DNA of 64,000 nucleotides from Polytrichum commune (taxonomy: Eukaryota; Streptophyta; Polytrichopsida; Polytrichales; Polytrichaceae), in contig OX485809.1 in the NCBI GenBank assembly GCA_950295325.1, positions 38,030,081 through 38,094,080 of the forward strand, in the 5' to 3' direction. The position numbers and the translations under genes were made by a program. The notes under the pieces were generated by a model. That model did no database searches. It was not told where the DNA came from and was given only the letters and a program-made list of their open reading frames with translations. Shown piece after piece: positions 13,345 to 26,025 of the stretch; position 1 is the stretch's first letter, and each line of letters opens with the position of its first letter.

Positions 13345-13616
13345 CTCGGGGGGTTCATTGGCAAAAAATCGTAGAACAACGTGCGATAAAAAAATAGGGT
13401 CTAATATATTCATTGTAGATAAATTTTGTAAAAAAACTTACATATAATATAGGGGGTTTTAAAATAATGAAAAAGGATTACATGTAAAATACCATCACAC
13501 CTTTATTTTGAAAAATACCATACCTTATAATCTTTTCTGCAAGGTAAATAGCCCCCCAATAAATAGGTCCCGAACGCACGTGTATGCAAAATATAAGAGG
13601 GAGTGAACCCCCTGAG
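13345..13616. mobile_element. hAT-like MITE, family C, copy 1
   Basis: 272 bp, with short TIRs CTCGGGGGGTTCA and TGAACCCCCTGAG and an exact 8-bp target duplication TTTAGATA (13337-13344 and 13617-13624). Its body matches the copy at 46394, including GTAGAACAACGTGCGATAAA. Confidence 0.94.
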
Positions 13617-13742
13617 TTTAGATATCATCTAAGATATGTACAAAGGGGTCAATCCAAAAATTGACCTCCCTTAGATTTTGATAGAATTATTCTCAAATGT
13701 TTTGCAATATGACCCTATTCTCAGCACTTCTAACTTCACATA

Positions 13743-14123
13743 AGGTAGACATGTCTTAGTTGAATACTTACCCTCTATGCCCACTTATAGTAGGATATGA
13801 AACACGCAATTAGTGTGAGATGATTAGCAAATCCAAATCGTACCCGTAGCCATTTGCTTCATAACTTTTGGAGTTCGTGTGAATATCTTATTCGTTTTCA
13901 AAGTGAAGATTTGTGTGCTCGTTAAGTGGTCATATATTGTAGGTCCTACCAATCATGTTAATAGTTGAGCCTAGAATAATTCGCAAATTTTGAGCATGTA
14001 GTCCAACCTCTTTTTATCTCATGTTTTTCTCCTGGTGTTGCTTCTTAGATCCACACCTAATCACATACCACTTAAATATAGGTGTCCAAATTAATGTTGT
14101 GTTGGATTTAGGCACATCTACCT
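13743..14123 (-). mobile_element. Dispersed repeat family A, copy 3 (MITE with TA flanks)
   Basis: About 381 bp in reverse orientation. Ends are AGGTAGACATGTC and its inverse near GGCACATCTACCT, with TA on each side (13741-13742 and 14124-14125). TA duplication suggests a Tc1/mariner-type (Stowaway-like) MITE, but the TIR is short and imperfect. Confidence 0.7.
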
Positions 14124-14181
14124 TACAATTTCCAACATTGAAGATACGAATGTGACATACACCTAAAGCTATAACAATTCA

Positions 14182-14556
14182 AGTAAGGTTTTATGCATGC
14201 CTTTCATGGTCACTTTTTTAAGTAAGACAACTATATATTAGTGGTGTGTGGTTTGATGTGGATCTAGGACATCAAGTAGACATTTGATTAGAAGAGATTG
14301 ACTATGTGCTCAAAGTTTGTTACCCAATTCAAGCTCAAGAGTCAACATAAATGGGGCCACATGTATCACCATTTAATGAGCTTGAGAATCTTCACTTTCA
14401 CAATGAAGAAGTCATTCATGTGAGCTCCAAAGATCATGACACAAATGGCTAAAGACACAATTTGGGATCAATAATCATCTTGCATTAATTGTATGTTCTA
14501 CACCCTAGCAAAAGTGGGTGCATAGCTAAAACTGGCAATTTAAGGCATACTTGCCT
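14182..14556 (+). repeat. Dispersed repeat family A, copy 4
   Basis: Forward orientation, in inverse array with copy 3. Begins near TAAGGTTTTATGCATGCC and ends near GGCATACTTGCCTTA. The body shares GTGTGTGGTTTGATGTGGATCT and CACCATTTAATGAGCTTGAG with the family. Boundaries are approximate. Confidence 0.7.
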
Positions 14557-15716
14557 TAGCTCTTAATGAGACATATACCACCCCTTCGATCCATAGTTCA
14601 TAGGGGGGTTCCGAAGGGGAGATTCATGCCTCATTAAGAACTACTCAAAGTTGTTGTGAGTTAAAGTGCAAATTAGATATATATATGTGAAACATCTTTC
14701 CATGAACTATATACGTTTCATATGGCTAGAAGTCGCAAATCGGGAAGAATACCATTTCAAGTTTCATAATTGAAGTTGAGATGCAAAAATTATAAGATTC
14801 TAAAGCAAAGACTTTGTGAGGATTCTATTTCCCTTCAAACGATCATATAGACCACACAAGGCTAGCTAAGAAGGGTATGATACTTAAGGATGGTCAACTA
14901 GGCTGACAAACAAAGACGTGACATTCCAAGAGACATTGGAATTGGATTGGCAGTAGACAAGATTAGTCTTTCCACAACGTGTCAAAACCGACCATGACTT
15001 CTTTGTAGTTGGCAACCTCCTCCGCACTCTTGAGGGCCCTAGTCTAAGCAACTCTAGCATGTTCAAGAAGGCCTTAAGTTGCCACATTTTTTTGGTTCAC
15101 TTTCTTTTTATCCCACCAGGTGTTGTTGAGGGTCATGCATGTATCTCTCAATCCAAATAGTCCTATGCAAAGTTTCCCTAAAACGAGGTCAAGAACTTGT
15201 GAAGGGAGTTGGGGATTTACTTACCACAGCATGAGAACCATCACCATATGTTGCAAAACATTGTCAATATATGAGTCCTCAACAAATGTCCTATGTCACT
15301 TGAAGAAACATGCGAATCTAGCACCGTGACAAATATACGGATTTTCTAGTGACGTAAAGACAACTTTCCAAGGACAAGTATCATGTACCAAGGACTCGTA
15401 TGCTTGTAGTGAAAGTAGGTCCATCAGAAGATACTTGATTGGACACTTGAGATGTATTTAAATATGTTTTTTTCCATAATTATGGCCAAAGAGCAACCCA
15501 CGATAACTTAATCAATAAGAAGGTGAGGGTACAGCCACTCAGCGTGAATCCCAATACACCAATGAGCAAGAGCCACCTGTCCCAAGATTGTTATTATTGT
15601 TGTTATTTCGTTTGAAGAGGAGACTTAGGTTAGCTCGTGTAGAAGACCCGAGCCTAGGGCACGCGGTTACAAACACGGTTGCCTTTTGAAATCACAACTT
15701 AGTAAGATCCCAACTA
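14557..15716. other. Intergenic, no gene seen
   Basis: Short frames at 14884-15087 and 15120-15329 without motifs. Confidence 0.5.
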
Positions 15717-17208
15717 GCTATGCTTTCAAATCCGTCCTTCTTCTTAGCTTGGCGCGTAGTTTGTTGGGTAAAAATTGGTCGATGGTTTTGACTGTCTTTG
15801 CGTATGGAGATTGAGGAAAAAGGAACATTGGTGCACTTTGTACCAATGTGGATGTGAGCCCATTAGCCTTGTAATGTACGCGGTGAGCTCGGTGACATTT
15901 TAGGGTTTTGGTGCTCTCTTTTCAAAAGATGGGATCAAATGAGATCGCCAGTTTACTGATTCGTGACTCACTTGTTTTCCTAGGTACATATATGTTTTGT
16001 CAGTTTGCTATGGGGGTGTGACGAGGGTTTGTCTGGTGTCTACCTTGTTGATGTTTGACTAGTATGGATATGTGTTGTCCCAGTCTTTTCCACCTATGCG
16101 TATGACACGTTGCTTCAATGTGGTTCCCACACTATTATGAGACAGTGGGGAACGGTAGGGTACATCACCACCACCGCCACAATGTTTTGCATTGGATACT
16201 AGATATTAGGTATGTAAGGTGTTTAATGGTTGTTGGGTGAATTTCTTTCATTAGCTATGTTTTGAAAGCCATCCTTCTTCTTAGCTTGGCTTGTGGTTTG
16301 CTTGGTAAAATCAGTAGATGGTTTGGATTGACTTTGCACATGGAGCTTGAGAAAAAAGAAACATTGCTGCACTTTGTACCAATGTAGATGTGAGCATGTT
16401 AGCCTTGTAATGTATGCAGTGAGCTCGGTGGCATTTTAGGGCTTATTGTCCTCTTTTCAAAAGATGGGGTCGAATGAGATCGCTAGTTTACCGATTTGTA
16501 ACTTACTTAGCTTCTTAGGTATGTATGTGTCTTGTCAGTTTGCCATGGGGGTGTGACGAGGGTTTGTTTGTTGTCTACCTTGTTGTTGTTTGACTAGAAT
16601 GGACATGTGTTGTCCTAGTCTCACGGGTAGATCACTCCATTGTCAAGTTGAACACCACGTGCGGCCAAAAAAAATCTTCTTTTGGTAAGTTGCACCACCA
16701 AAATGGGTCAAAATTTTATCAATTTTTTTTCATGAGTAGATATACACAGTACCTATGACATAGTTAAAAGTGGTAACTAAATTTGATGATTTGTTTTTTT
16801 CATAAAACATACCATTTCTAACTCGAATGACACATAACTGAACTAAAACAATTACTAAAAATAAATAAAGATGACTAAAAATTTCAAAAAAGTATACAAA
16901 AGATACTATCAATGGTTATGTATGTGTAGAAAAATATCATAAATTTTAAAATTATATATGGCATGTAATATAGGGGTAGCAAACTTTGTCCGCACGTGGT
17001 GTCAACTTGACAATGAAGTGACCTCCCCGTGCCTAGTCTATTCCACCTCTACATGTGACACATTGCTTTAATGTGGTTCCTACACTATTCCAAAATAGTG
17101 GGGAACGGTAGGGTACATCAATACCACCGCCACTATGTCTTGCATTGTATAGTAGATATTAGGTATGTAAGGTGTTTAATGGTTGTTGGGTGAATTTATT
17201 TCATTACT
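15717..17208. repeat. Tandem duplication, about 537-bp unit, second copy interrupted by a MITE
   Basis: 15717-16253 is repeated from 16254 to about 17208. Subtracting the 410-bp MITE and its 8-bp duplication, the two copies align throughout (for example TCCTTCTTCTTAGCTTGGC and AGTGGGGAACGGTAGGGTAC). A more diverged relative of its end part occurs near 45450-45610. Confidence 0.9.
16622..17031. mobile_element. hAT-like MITE, family B, copy 2, with preserved empty site nearby
   Basis: 410 bp. TIRs begin CACGGG(T/G)AG(A/G)TCACT and run about 42 bp with few mismatches. The 8-bp target duplication is CCTAGTCT (16614-16621 and 17032-17039). The element interrupts the second copy of a 537-bp tandem duplication. 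The first copy still has the uninterrupted site near 16078, which confirms the insertion boundaries. Confidence 0.95.
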
Positions 17209-17434
17209 TTTTAAAAGTTGAGGGGGTGAAATATAGAGAAACCACAAAACCAACTCTTGCAAATATTGCTACAAATGGTGGATGTTCCATTCCAAATTTC
17301 TTAGTGTTTTTATTAGTGGGTTGTATTTGGCATGTTTATTTTGGGTCACTTCATGAGTGTATATGTTGTGGCAAAATGTAAACTCGATTAATTGGACGGC
17401 GAGGTTTGCATTTGGGGATGGAGGTTCTTGGTTG

Positions 17435-17693
17435 TCTATGGGGGCTTCCATATATGCATGTGATGTTGGGTCTAATTTGGTTAAGCATGTGCATCTTTGG
17501 GTGTTACATTTGCATCCATGGTGGGATCGTGTTGTCTATGGGTAGGTTATTTTGGGTGCCTACACTTAATAATGTTCGGTATCTAGTTTGGGGGATTGCT
17601 TTGAGGAATTTCATTATATTGGTGGGTTGTGGTGCAAAACCTATTATTCTTAATCCCTTCAGGTGTAGTTATTACATACTTGTGGGAGATGTG

Positions 17694-17736
<43 letters not shown>

Positions 17737-18915
17737 ATTATTGCATAGTGTGGAATTGGGATTTGTGAATAATCTTGGCCACCTTTTTGTATCTATGGCC
17801 CATATATTGCACATATCCAAATTTGGAGGAGTTGTGTGATTTACGCATCAATCACCCGTTTGAAATCTTTGGAGCTTGAGAATGAAATACTCGTTGGTGG
17901 TATAAGGTGAGCACATCTATTGTGAACACTAAGTTGGGCATTTTAGAATTATGTAGGAGTATGATCATACAATAAAAGTCACATGAGCATACTATTGAAT
18001 CCAAATGAGGAACATGAAATGGGTCACATACGATCCTAAATGGATGTTTAATGAATTCTTAAAGTGAAGATTATAGATGACACATGATGGCTTTCTTCTC
18101 AATATGTGTATTGATACGTGCAATTAGGTTGCCCGACATTGATTTTTTGACATAAGAGGATTGTGACATTGTTGTTACTTGATCAATTGTTCATTTTTGG
18201 TGATCAACTCTTGATTGCTTGAGGAGCCCATTTGGGGTTTCTTGTCAATGAAACCCCCAAAATCCACCTGAAAGACAATTTCAATTGTTTTGAGCACAAC
18301 AAATCAAATAGAATTCTTGAAGCCTATTCCCGCTCCACTCTACAAATCTAAGATTTCTATGTGTTTCAGGATGTTATTGCATTTTGCAACCTCCGTCGGT
18401 CTCATAATCCAACTACACCATATTGCATTTTTTGAAATCTACTTACCAAAATTTAAATCTCAATATCATAGTTGAAATTTCCCATACCATGGCATTCTTA
18501 TACATAAGTTACTTGATTTGTGAAAATTGATATTTTTGAACTAAATTTTCGATTATTATTATTAAATATGTAATTATTTAATTATTTAATTATATTTTTA
18601 CTTTTACTAATTAGAAAAAGAGAGCTAATGATATGCTCTTGTTTCTAAACAAGCTGATTAAAAACTAAATCACGAATGAGTAGTGAAAATTTGGGTGCAA
18701 GTTATGGTTGGCAATATGGAAACATGCTAAGGCAACAAAGGCTGAAAGTCTCATGTCATTTTAAAGTTTGAAATGCAACTAGGTGTTTATAAACTTGAGG
18801 GGATCACTGGCATTTTTCATGTTTAAATTCAAACTTTTGGACTCAACCCACCTACATATCTAAGGGCCACCTTACCCTACAGCTTGAGGGTCCTTGACCC
18901 ATGATATACAAATTA
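17435..18915. other. Intergenic, no gene seen
   Basis: Holds the CT microsatellite at 17699. The start of this stretch continues the 17190-17430 repeat. Confidence 0.5.
17699..17734. repeat. (CT)n microsatellite
   Basis: About 18 CT units. A 120-codon open frame passes through it only because the repeat encodes Ser-Leu. Confidence 0.97.
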
Positions 18916-19520
18916 AGTGATTTGGTGGAGAAACCAGAGACTGTCCAAGTTCACTTTACACTAGACCTTGAAGGCATGAGGGGCCCGAGGAATTCAAATG
19001 GATGGAAAATGCATGTTACATGGCATCCCACATGGTAGCAAGTGGATAATAATATGTCATGGTCTACTGGATATTGCATTCGGCCTATCATATTAGAGGT
19101 AAGTCTAACACAAAATTAACAGCCATGGCAAGCCTAATCATATTCCCGTTGGCTCTTATAAATATTATGTCGTCTTTGTGGTGACTAGAACCCAAATATT
19201 TGTTGTGTCCACTTTCACTTTTACACCAAGCTTGAGGGCCCACCAATAATTGCAAAGTTGCATTCTATTTCCCATGATTAGACCTTTGAATGGTTTTCAA
19301 AGGCCTTGAGGTTTTCAATTCTAGTTATGTATTAGACCCACTGTCTCTTTTTGATGGACTTAACGCAAGATCTGGCAAATTATGAAACATTATTTGCTCG
19401 CCACCATGTAGGACCCCATGTGAATTTTTTCATCCATTCGAATGCCTTTGGTCCCTCACGCCTTCAAAACCACTAGTGTAAAGTGAACTTCAATTGTCTC
19501 TGGTTTCTCGACCAATCACA
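18916..19520. mobile_element. PIF/Harbinger-like MITE
   Basis: 605 bp. TIRs of about 65 bp containing GAGAAACCAGAGAC and GTTCACTTTACACTAG, at 18916-18985 and, inverted, about 19450-19520. TTA flanks both ends (18913-18915 and 19521-19523). No coding sequence. Confidence 0.87.
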
Positions 19521-19599
19521 TTATATAAATAATTAACGTTTGGCAATCCAATGTGATATTGAGCCCATTGGCCCTACCTTGCTCAAAAACACACTTGGT

Positions 19600-19752
19600 G
19601 CAGGGTGGGCTCTCGGCTTCCTACCTACCTAGCTAGTCATTTCCGACAAGTAGAGAGAAGATTTCACACCGGGAATCGAACCGCCAACCACTCCATTCGA
19701 AAATGGGTACCTCTCCACTAACACCCGGTAGTTTAGGGTCTATGATCAGGGG
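19600..19752 (-). mobile_element. tRNA-derived SINE, second copy, 3'-truncated
   Basis: On the minus strand it reads GGTGTTAGTGGAGAGGTACC (A-box) and GGTTCGATTCCCGG (B-box), followed by GTGAAATCTTCTCTCTACTT, closely matching the copy at 47699. The 3' part differs and no A-rich tail or target duplication is visible. Boundaries are approximate. Confidence 0.75.
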
Positions 19753-19774
19753 AGAACTAGCAGTTTGTTACACA

Positions 19775-19960
19775 TGAACCAGTTGAGTTTGAGAAATAAC
19801 CGGTTGAAGTTGAAGACTGCAGGAAAATTACCAATCATTTTATAGGAATTTATAGATTATACCCTAGTTTAAGAAAGGAAAACCGAAGGATGTGAACATG
19901 TAACCGGTTGGACTTGCAAACACTAGGATCTCAACCGATTATGCCCAAAAATCTCCCCGA
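19775..19960 (+). repeat. Dispersed repeat family D, copy 2
   Basis: Contains CAGTTGAGTTTGAGAAATAACCGGTTGAAGTT-type sequence (positions 19789-19815) and ends near GATTATGCCCAAAAATCTCC. Matches 46055-46230 well. Confidence 0.6.
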
Positions 19961-22760
19961 TCACTATTAAGGGTCATCTTAGACCAATTAATTTATCATG
20001 GATCAATGGCCCTCAAGCGCTTTCTAGTGTAAAGAGCGGCCCCCTCATAACCCTCTCCAAATCATGAAAACACCCTAAATACACACACACACATACACAC
20101 AACACCAACAACTTGAACTCCCACATGTCTAGAATGCTTTGCAATGCAATGTGTAGACTGATCTCATGTGGAGTCATGATGGGTCACAAAACTATTAAAA
20201 GTGGAAGTGGGGGAAATGAGATGCCGATGGTGCCACGTCTAAATTGCATGACATGATCATTCATGTGAAGATCATTAAAGCATTATGAAAACCCGCTTGC
20301 TCAAACTTTATCTCTCTTCTAGTCAAAGATTCCCAAGCATATTCCCGACGCAAGTGCACCTCGATCGTGTGCCGCTTGCATCACTATGATGTGTGAAAAC
20401 TCTCACAACACACGTCACCCGACTTCAAGTCCGCAATTTAATATGCACATTGTATAACTAGCCACAAGAATGTTCTCTTTGGAACATTTCCTAAATTACA
20501 AGGTATCGTGTGTGCCACTTTCTTGATTAATGGATTAGGCAATAGACTAGGCAACGTCGACCTAGTGTAATCGTGATGATGATGCGATCTCTCTAGTCTA
20601 TATGACCCTATTTATAATGGATACCCTCCCTAAATGGGTTACTAATGTACGGGTTTCCTAAATTAGTTACTAGATATTGACTCACTTTTACGGCCCGCCC
20701 GGGAGGGTGATTGTTGTACTTTATTGAGAAAGAGGGTCACTATTTTATAGTTGGAAGCCAGAGCCTACAAATGAAAGTCAACTGGAATGTTTCTTTGTTT
20801 TTTGTTTTTTTATCTATTATTTTAACATAATTTTATATTGATAAATTTTAGAAGAAGAAAACGTTTGGTTTGATTTGGGATGCATCGAAGAACTCCATTG
20901 GGGAGAGAAGAAACTAAGCGTAGTAGAGGCATCCATAACTGATCATTTGAGTGATTTTGCGCTAGATCTGGAGAAGTATAAGGCGGTGTACATTTTTCCC
21001 ATGTAGGAAGATAGAAAGTAGGTGGACTGCAATTTTTTTGGTAATTTTATTCCTTACATTGAAATCACTGTGAATCGTTAAAGCCAAAATTTGGTCCGAG
21101 TATATTACCAATGTTTAGAGTATGCCATAACCGCTCACTCCTCCTCGCTTTAGCACTCAAAACTTGGTTCCAACACGATCGAAATTCAATATCCTAGCCC
21201 TATTGAAATTTAGTCCCAACTTGATTGAAATTCCGGTACCCTACAGATTGCCAATGGGATCTTGATTGGGAATAGAAACCTCTACTATACATGTGGTAGG
21301 TTTCCTCCTTGCTTCAAGTCCCAATGACTTTATATGTGATTTTGACAATGAAATAAAGTGCTTGAATTATCTCAAGAAATTTTTTATTTAAAAAAAGCAA
21401 AATAAAAAAGCAAAATCAAGAGAGGTGTCAAGACCGCGTGTGGAATTTTTGCTCCGGACACACCAAAGCACAACCATCCTAGCACTAAGAATGAAGGCTC
21501 ATGACTACATGGCCACAACCAAGTGGGTATGATGCCTCACCTTTTATATATATATATATATATATATATAAACCTTTGTTATCCACTAGTCATGGCCAAG
21601 AGGGACAGTTTTTGGAGGCGTTGACTAGGAAATTTTGAGAAGATACATATTTCCAAGGCCTCCGAAGATATGCCCTTTATAAAATATTCGGTGGACAACG
21701 AGAGTTTTCATTGTAAACAAAGGGATAAACATGTAGTCATGTCTTATTAACCCTTACATGTCCTCCAAAGCCGGCTGGGCTCCCTCCAAAAAAAAAGGCG
21801 ATTGTGGAATCACGCCATGTCTTTATATGAACCCCCCAACCGAACATGGAGATTCTTTTATGTTTCAAAGAGTGATATTGAGTGCAAGTTGGTTCATGTC
21901 AAAACCCTACCTAAGGGCCATTTCACATTATGGTCGTCCAAGTCGACAGGCCGTGGGATTGAATAGCCACATTATGTTGAGAGTCCAAAGAAATGGGCTG
22001 AATATAGCCAATAAAATATAGAAATTGGAGCCTTCAGCCATGGTGTGAAGCCTCCAAAGGCCAAGCCCAAAGTCCAAAGAAAGAAGAAACATCCCACTTT
22101 GTTCCCTGCCCAATGCAACCCCTCCAATCTAACGGCCAAGATCTTGTCAAGCTTTTAATTTTTTCAATGAAAAAAATCGATGGCCTCTTGACCATAGTTT
22201 GGTCTTCCATTCCTGTCCGACCCTAACTTCCTCCGAGAGTCTGTCACCTTGGTCAAAAAATACTGTCATGTAAGCATTTTGGAGAATGACGACCTTTGGC
22301 CTCTAGTGTGAAGGGTCGAGAGGTTAAATTCTTGGTTTCTTGCAATTTGATTGGTGGAAATCGACGGCCTCTCGACCTTCAACCATAGTGTGAAGCGGCC
22401 CTAAGATAAGCAAGGGGTTAGAAGTTTACCAACTCATAACTTAGCATCCACCACAAATGATGGATACTTAATAACGAAGTTGTTTTGGTCAAGTTGCAAG
22501 CCCCACTTGAGAAGGAGAATTAATTCCTTTACTAAATGACCTTCTCTTTCCCACCCTTAGATGCTCATTTAGTGTATGTTATGGGTAGCCCTTGACAATG
22601 TGAGCATTCTTTGGTATGGTGGGAGCATTCTCTTTCCAATTAGATTATTTTTTGAGCCACACTTATTTCCTCCCCCATAAAGCATGCTCACCCTTGATTA
22701 AATACTTAGGAAACCCAATTCACCCAAGTTCACAAGTTTGCCATCTCCTCAGGTTGTTCA
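19961..22760. other. Intergenic, possible worn MITE ends
   Basis: Words such as GTGTGAAGCGGCCC (about 22388-22401) and GTGTAAAGAGCGGCCCC (about 20028-20044) resemble family E termini, but I could not pair them. No gene seen. Confidence 0.4.
21544..21571. repeat. (TA)n microsatellite
   Basis: About 14 TA units. Confidence 0.95.
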
Positions 22761-23530
22761 AAATTCAAACTGCCAAAAACAATCTATCAAGAACCTAGTA
22801 TCGAGAATATGAATTGAGTGTTACAAGACTTATGAGAAGCATTCTCCCCAATTCCAAACTATGTGAAGCTAGAATCCTTCACAAAATAGTGGCAACCATT
22901 TTTGTGGGCCCACGTATCAAACCGTAAATATGCCAGCAAAATAAGTCTCCCCATTGAATAGGGAGAAGTTTGAGCCAACTCGGTTAGTATCCTTACTTCT
23001 TCATTATCAATCAGTTATTCATTACAAAAGCTTCGAATATTTCTTGTATTTTTCCTTTAATTAGTATATTTCCTAGAACATGGTTCAGTTAAGTTCCTAG
23101 AGTCTTGATTTTGAGCTGGTAATTTGGAAAGACAATTGGTTGTCTAAAATTCAAACTGCCAAAAACAATCTATCAAGAACCTAGTATCGAGAATATGAAT
23201 TGAGTGTTACAAGACTTATGAGAAGCATTCTCCCCAATTCCAAACTATGTGAAGCTAGAATCCTTCACAAAATAGTGGCAACCATTTTTGTGGGCCCACG
23301 TATCAAACCGTAAATATGCCAGCAAAATAAGTCTCCCCATTGAATAGGGAAAAAGTTGAGCCAACTCGGTTAGTATCCTTACTTCTTCATTATCAATCAG
23401 TTATTCATTAAAAAAGCTTCGAATATTTCATGTATTTTTCCTCTAATTAGTATAATTCCTAGAACATGGTTCAGTTAAGTTCCTAGAGTCTTGATTTTGA
23501 GCTGGTAATTTGGGAAAACAAACCGGTTGA
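22761..23530. repeat. Recent tandem duplication, about 386-bp unit
   Basis: 22761-23146 is repeated head to tail at 23147 to about 23530 with only scattered substitutions. The unit starts AAATTCAAACTGCCAAAAAC and ends in TTTTGAGCTGGTAATTTGG. No gene in it. Confidence 0.95.
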
Positions 23531-23691
23531 TCTGTAACTTCTCCCCGCTTAATTAAGCTAATTGAGCCTCCCATCAAATTCAATGTTGAAATTCTTATCA
23601 AGCTACCTACACTATGAGAGGCTACGAATAGTACTGTGTGTTGCAGGAAAGGAGACCGTATCCTGGACATTGAATAATGTTTTGGAAGTTA

Positions 23692-24198
23692 AAGCCACTC
23701 TACACACGAGACTGAGGGCCCGTGACCGTTGCACTTCAAGCACTCTCATGGGTGGAAAAGGCGGAGCCGGTCCAAGTTCGCTACTTCACACTACGCTTAA
23801 GTAACCAACGGAGTAACTGAATGCAAGATGGATGTAATTAAAGTCCACATGGATTCCTACATGGCATCAAACGGAGCATGTTTCATGGTCATTTGGAATA
23901 TTTTCAAAAAATCACTTCTTGGAGGTAGGCCTAACACAAAACCAGCACACCATGGCATTCCGAAATCTCACAACCGTTAATTTATTGTATTTTATCATGT
24001 GTGAGGATCTCGGATGAATAGAAACTCATTGAAATAGTATTTGGTTGAGGGCCCAATCACATATGACTCCACACTACACTTGAGGGCCCGTGACCACATT
24101 ACATGATTTTGGAAGTGCCTTGGGACGGCCTTTGCACACTTCTTTCAGGCTCTCACAATTTCATGGTCGTGGCTCTTGGCTCGTGTGTGAAGTGGCTC
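23692..24198. mobile_element. PIF/Harbinger-like MITE, family E, copy 1
   Basis: 507 bp, closely similar along its length to the copy at 27852. Termini are near AAGCCACTCTACACACGAG and its inverse CTCGTGTGTGAAGTGGCTC, with TTA on both sides (23689-23691 and 24199-24201). Short open frames entering it are not genes. Confidence 0.87.
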
Positions 24199-24307
24199 TT
24201 AGACTAGATCTTCCATCATTTCTATATTCTTTTCTTTTCTTTTCTTTTTAAAATTTAAATTTTTTGGTTTAGAGACACATTGATAGCAGTTCATAGTATC
24301 ATAAAAC

Positions 24308-26017
24308 CACAAGTGGGTCACTCTATAAGATTTTTGTGCATCACATGCGGCATAGAGGGATTTGTTTAGGGGCTATTTACTTCCAAGGTATGAATTAAAG
24401 GTTCTTTATAATTACTTAATTCACTACAACGACCTTTTTGTTTGCACCCTGTCATTTACTTATATTTCTTATGCCAATGCAAATTTAGTATAGTCTATAT
24501 TCCTTTTAAGTAATAAAAAATAATCCATGTCCATATGTACTATTGCATACATACAAAAATCATGTGCATACAAAGTATTGCAAACACAGTTCCATATAAG
24601 CCATTACAAAAAAAAACTTGTGCTTAAGGATCATATTACAAAACATAACAACACTATTTGATCACATAGTACAATCCTAGAACGCAAACATTGATTCCCA
24701 ATGTGTTTACACATCAAACCTAATAAATTTGTTTAACCATGAAGACTACATGATATTCAATACTTCCAACCGGCTTAAAATGAAGCATATAGAAGACAAA
24801 TACTTACAAATATATCATTCTATCATATCAAACAACACAACCACATCACACTTGTATATCATACACAACCATATCAACAACTAAAATATCATACACCATA
24901 TTCATTACAAAAACTATGATTGTGTGGTAAATACACAATGCCCACTCCATAGGAGTTTGGGCACGAGCACAAAGAAGATCGTATATGGGTACAAAAGAAT
25001 TGATGACCTCATAATATGACAACCTCTTGTGAATTCAGAAACGCCTTGCTCCCAATTCATGCAATGGTACCATAATTCAAAATCTGAAATAATATTGATA
25101 GTGATTTGATACTCTAATAGCCCATAGATTAATCATCACCAAGACAAGTCTCCTATGCCTTCTACAAGTAACATTGGATTAGATGCATTAAGAAGGAAAA
25201 AGAAAAAAAAGAAAAAAAAGACTTAGATGAAGAAAGAAATTGCTAGAGCTTGGAATGTTGAGCCATAAGTTGTACATGAATCCTATACATTTCTCTTGGT
25301 CACAAACTTTTCTAGCTCCTCTGCATCAATCCTATATAGTGTGTATACTTCATTGTAGCTCAGGGTCACAATAGTAATAATGCAATCCACATCAATTCAT
25401 TTGTTATTGGCGTGGTCATATTTGATTTTGTTATGGCCCGGAGGTTTCCTATAATATTGTAGTATTACTTCAATATAGGGGTTGTGAGGATTTTGCCTCC
25501 CATATTCTTTGATTTGAGCCAAGAGGTCAACTGGCTACCTTTGTACCCCAATTGTATGCCCATTACTCCTCTTACTGGCTTGTGCCCTCCCAAACTCCAA
25601 GTAGAGAACCAAGCTCCAAACCCAACGAGCTTCAGCTATGTGCAAACTCAACCCTAAACTAGAGCAAAACAAGAGAAAACCCTACTGCTCTAGAAGCTAA
25701 GGAAGATGACCAATGACTACACCCTCATTTTCATCCATTTTTTCACGTATGTCGAATGAAATTTTCATCCATTCAACATGCACCATCCTTAGTGCATTCT
25801 TACAAACAAATCATAATAAACATAAATCCCATGATCCTAAATTGCAGCCCTTATATTAGTTATACTAGAAAGTAATGGCCTAGTTTTTAGGCATGTCGAC
25901 TCTTAATGGACTCTTCATTCTTTGGAGTCCCTTTATAGTTTTGATTTCACAAGAATTAAATCCTCCCCATAGTATGCTGCATGTCATTTGTAAATTGCAT
26001 TAAATGACCCACCCAGG
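24308..26017. mobile_element. hAT-like non-autonomous element, family B, long copy
   Basis: 1710 bp. The 8-bp target duplication CATAAAAC is exact at 24300-24307 and 26018-26025. The outer sequence (about 220 bp left, 130 bp right) is homologous to family B copy 1, including the stretch GGGGCTATTTAC. The middle is AT-rich with many short CATACAAC-like words and no reading frame for a transposase. It may be an internally decayed longer element. Confidence 0.9.
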
Positions 26018-26025
26018 CATAAAAC

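Noticed and set aside
17406..17768. 120-codon frame with Ser-Leu run
   Set aside because: Runs through a CT microsatellite and a repeated segment; no family motif.
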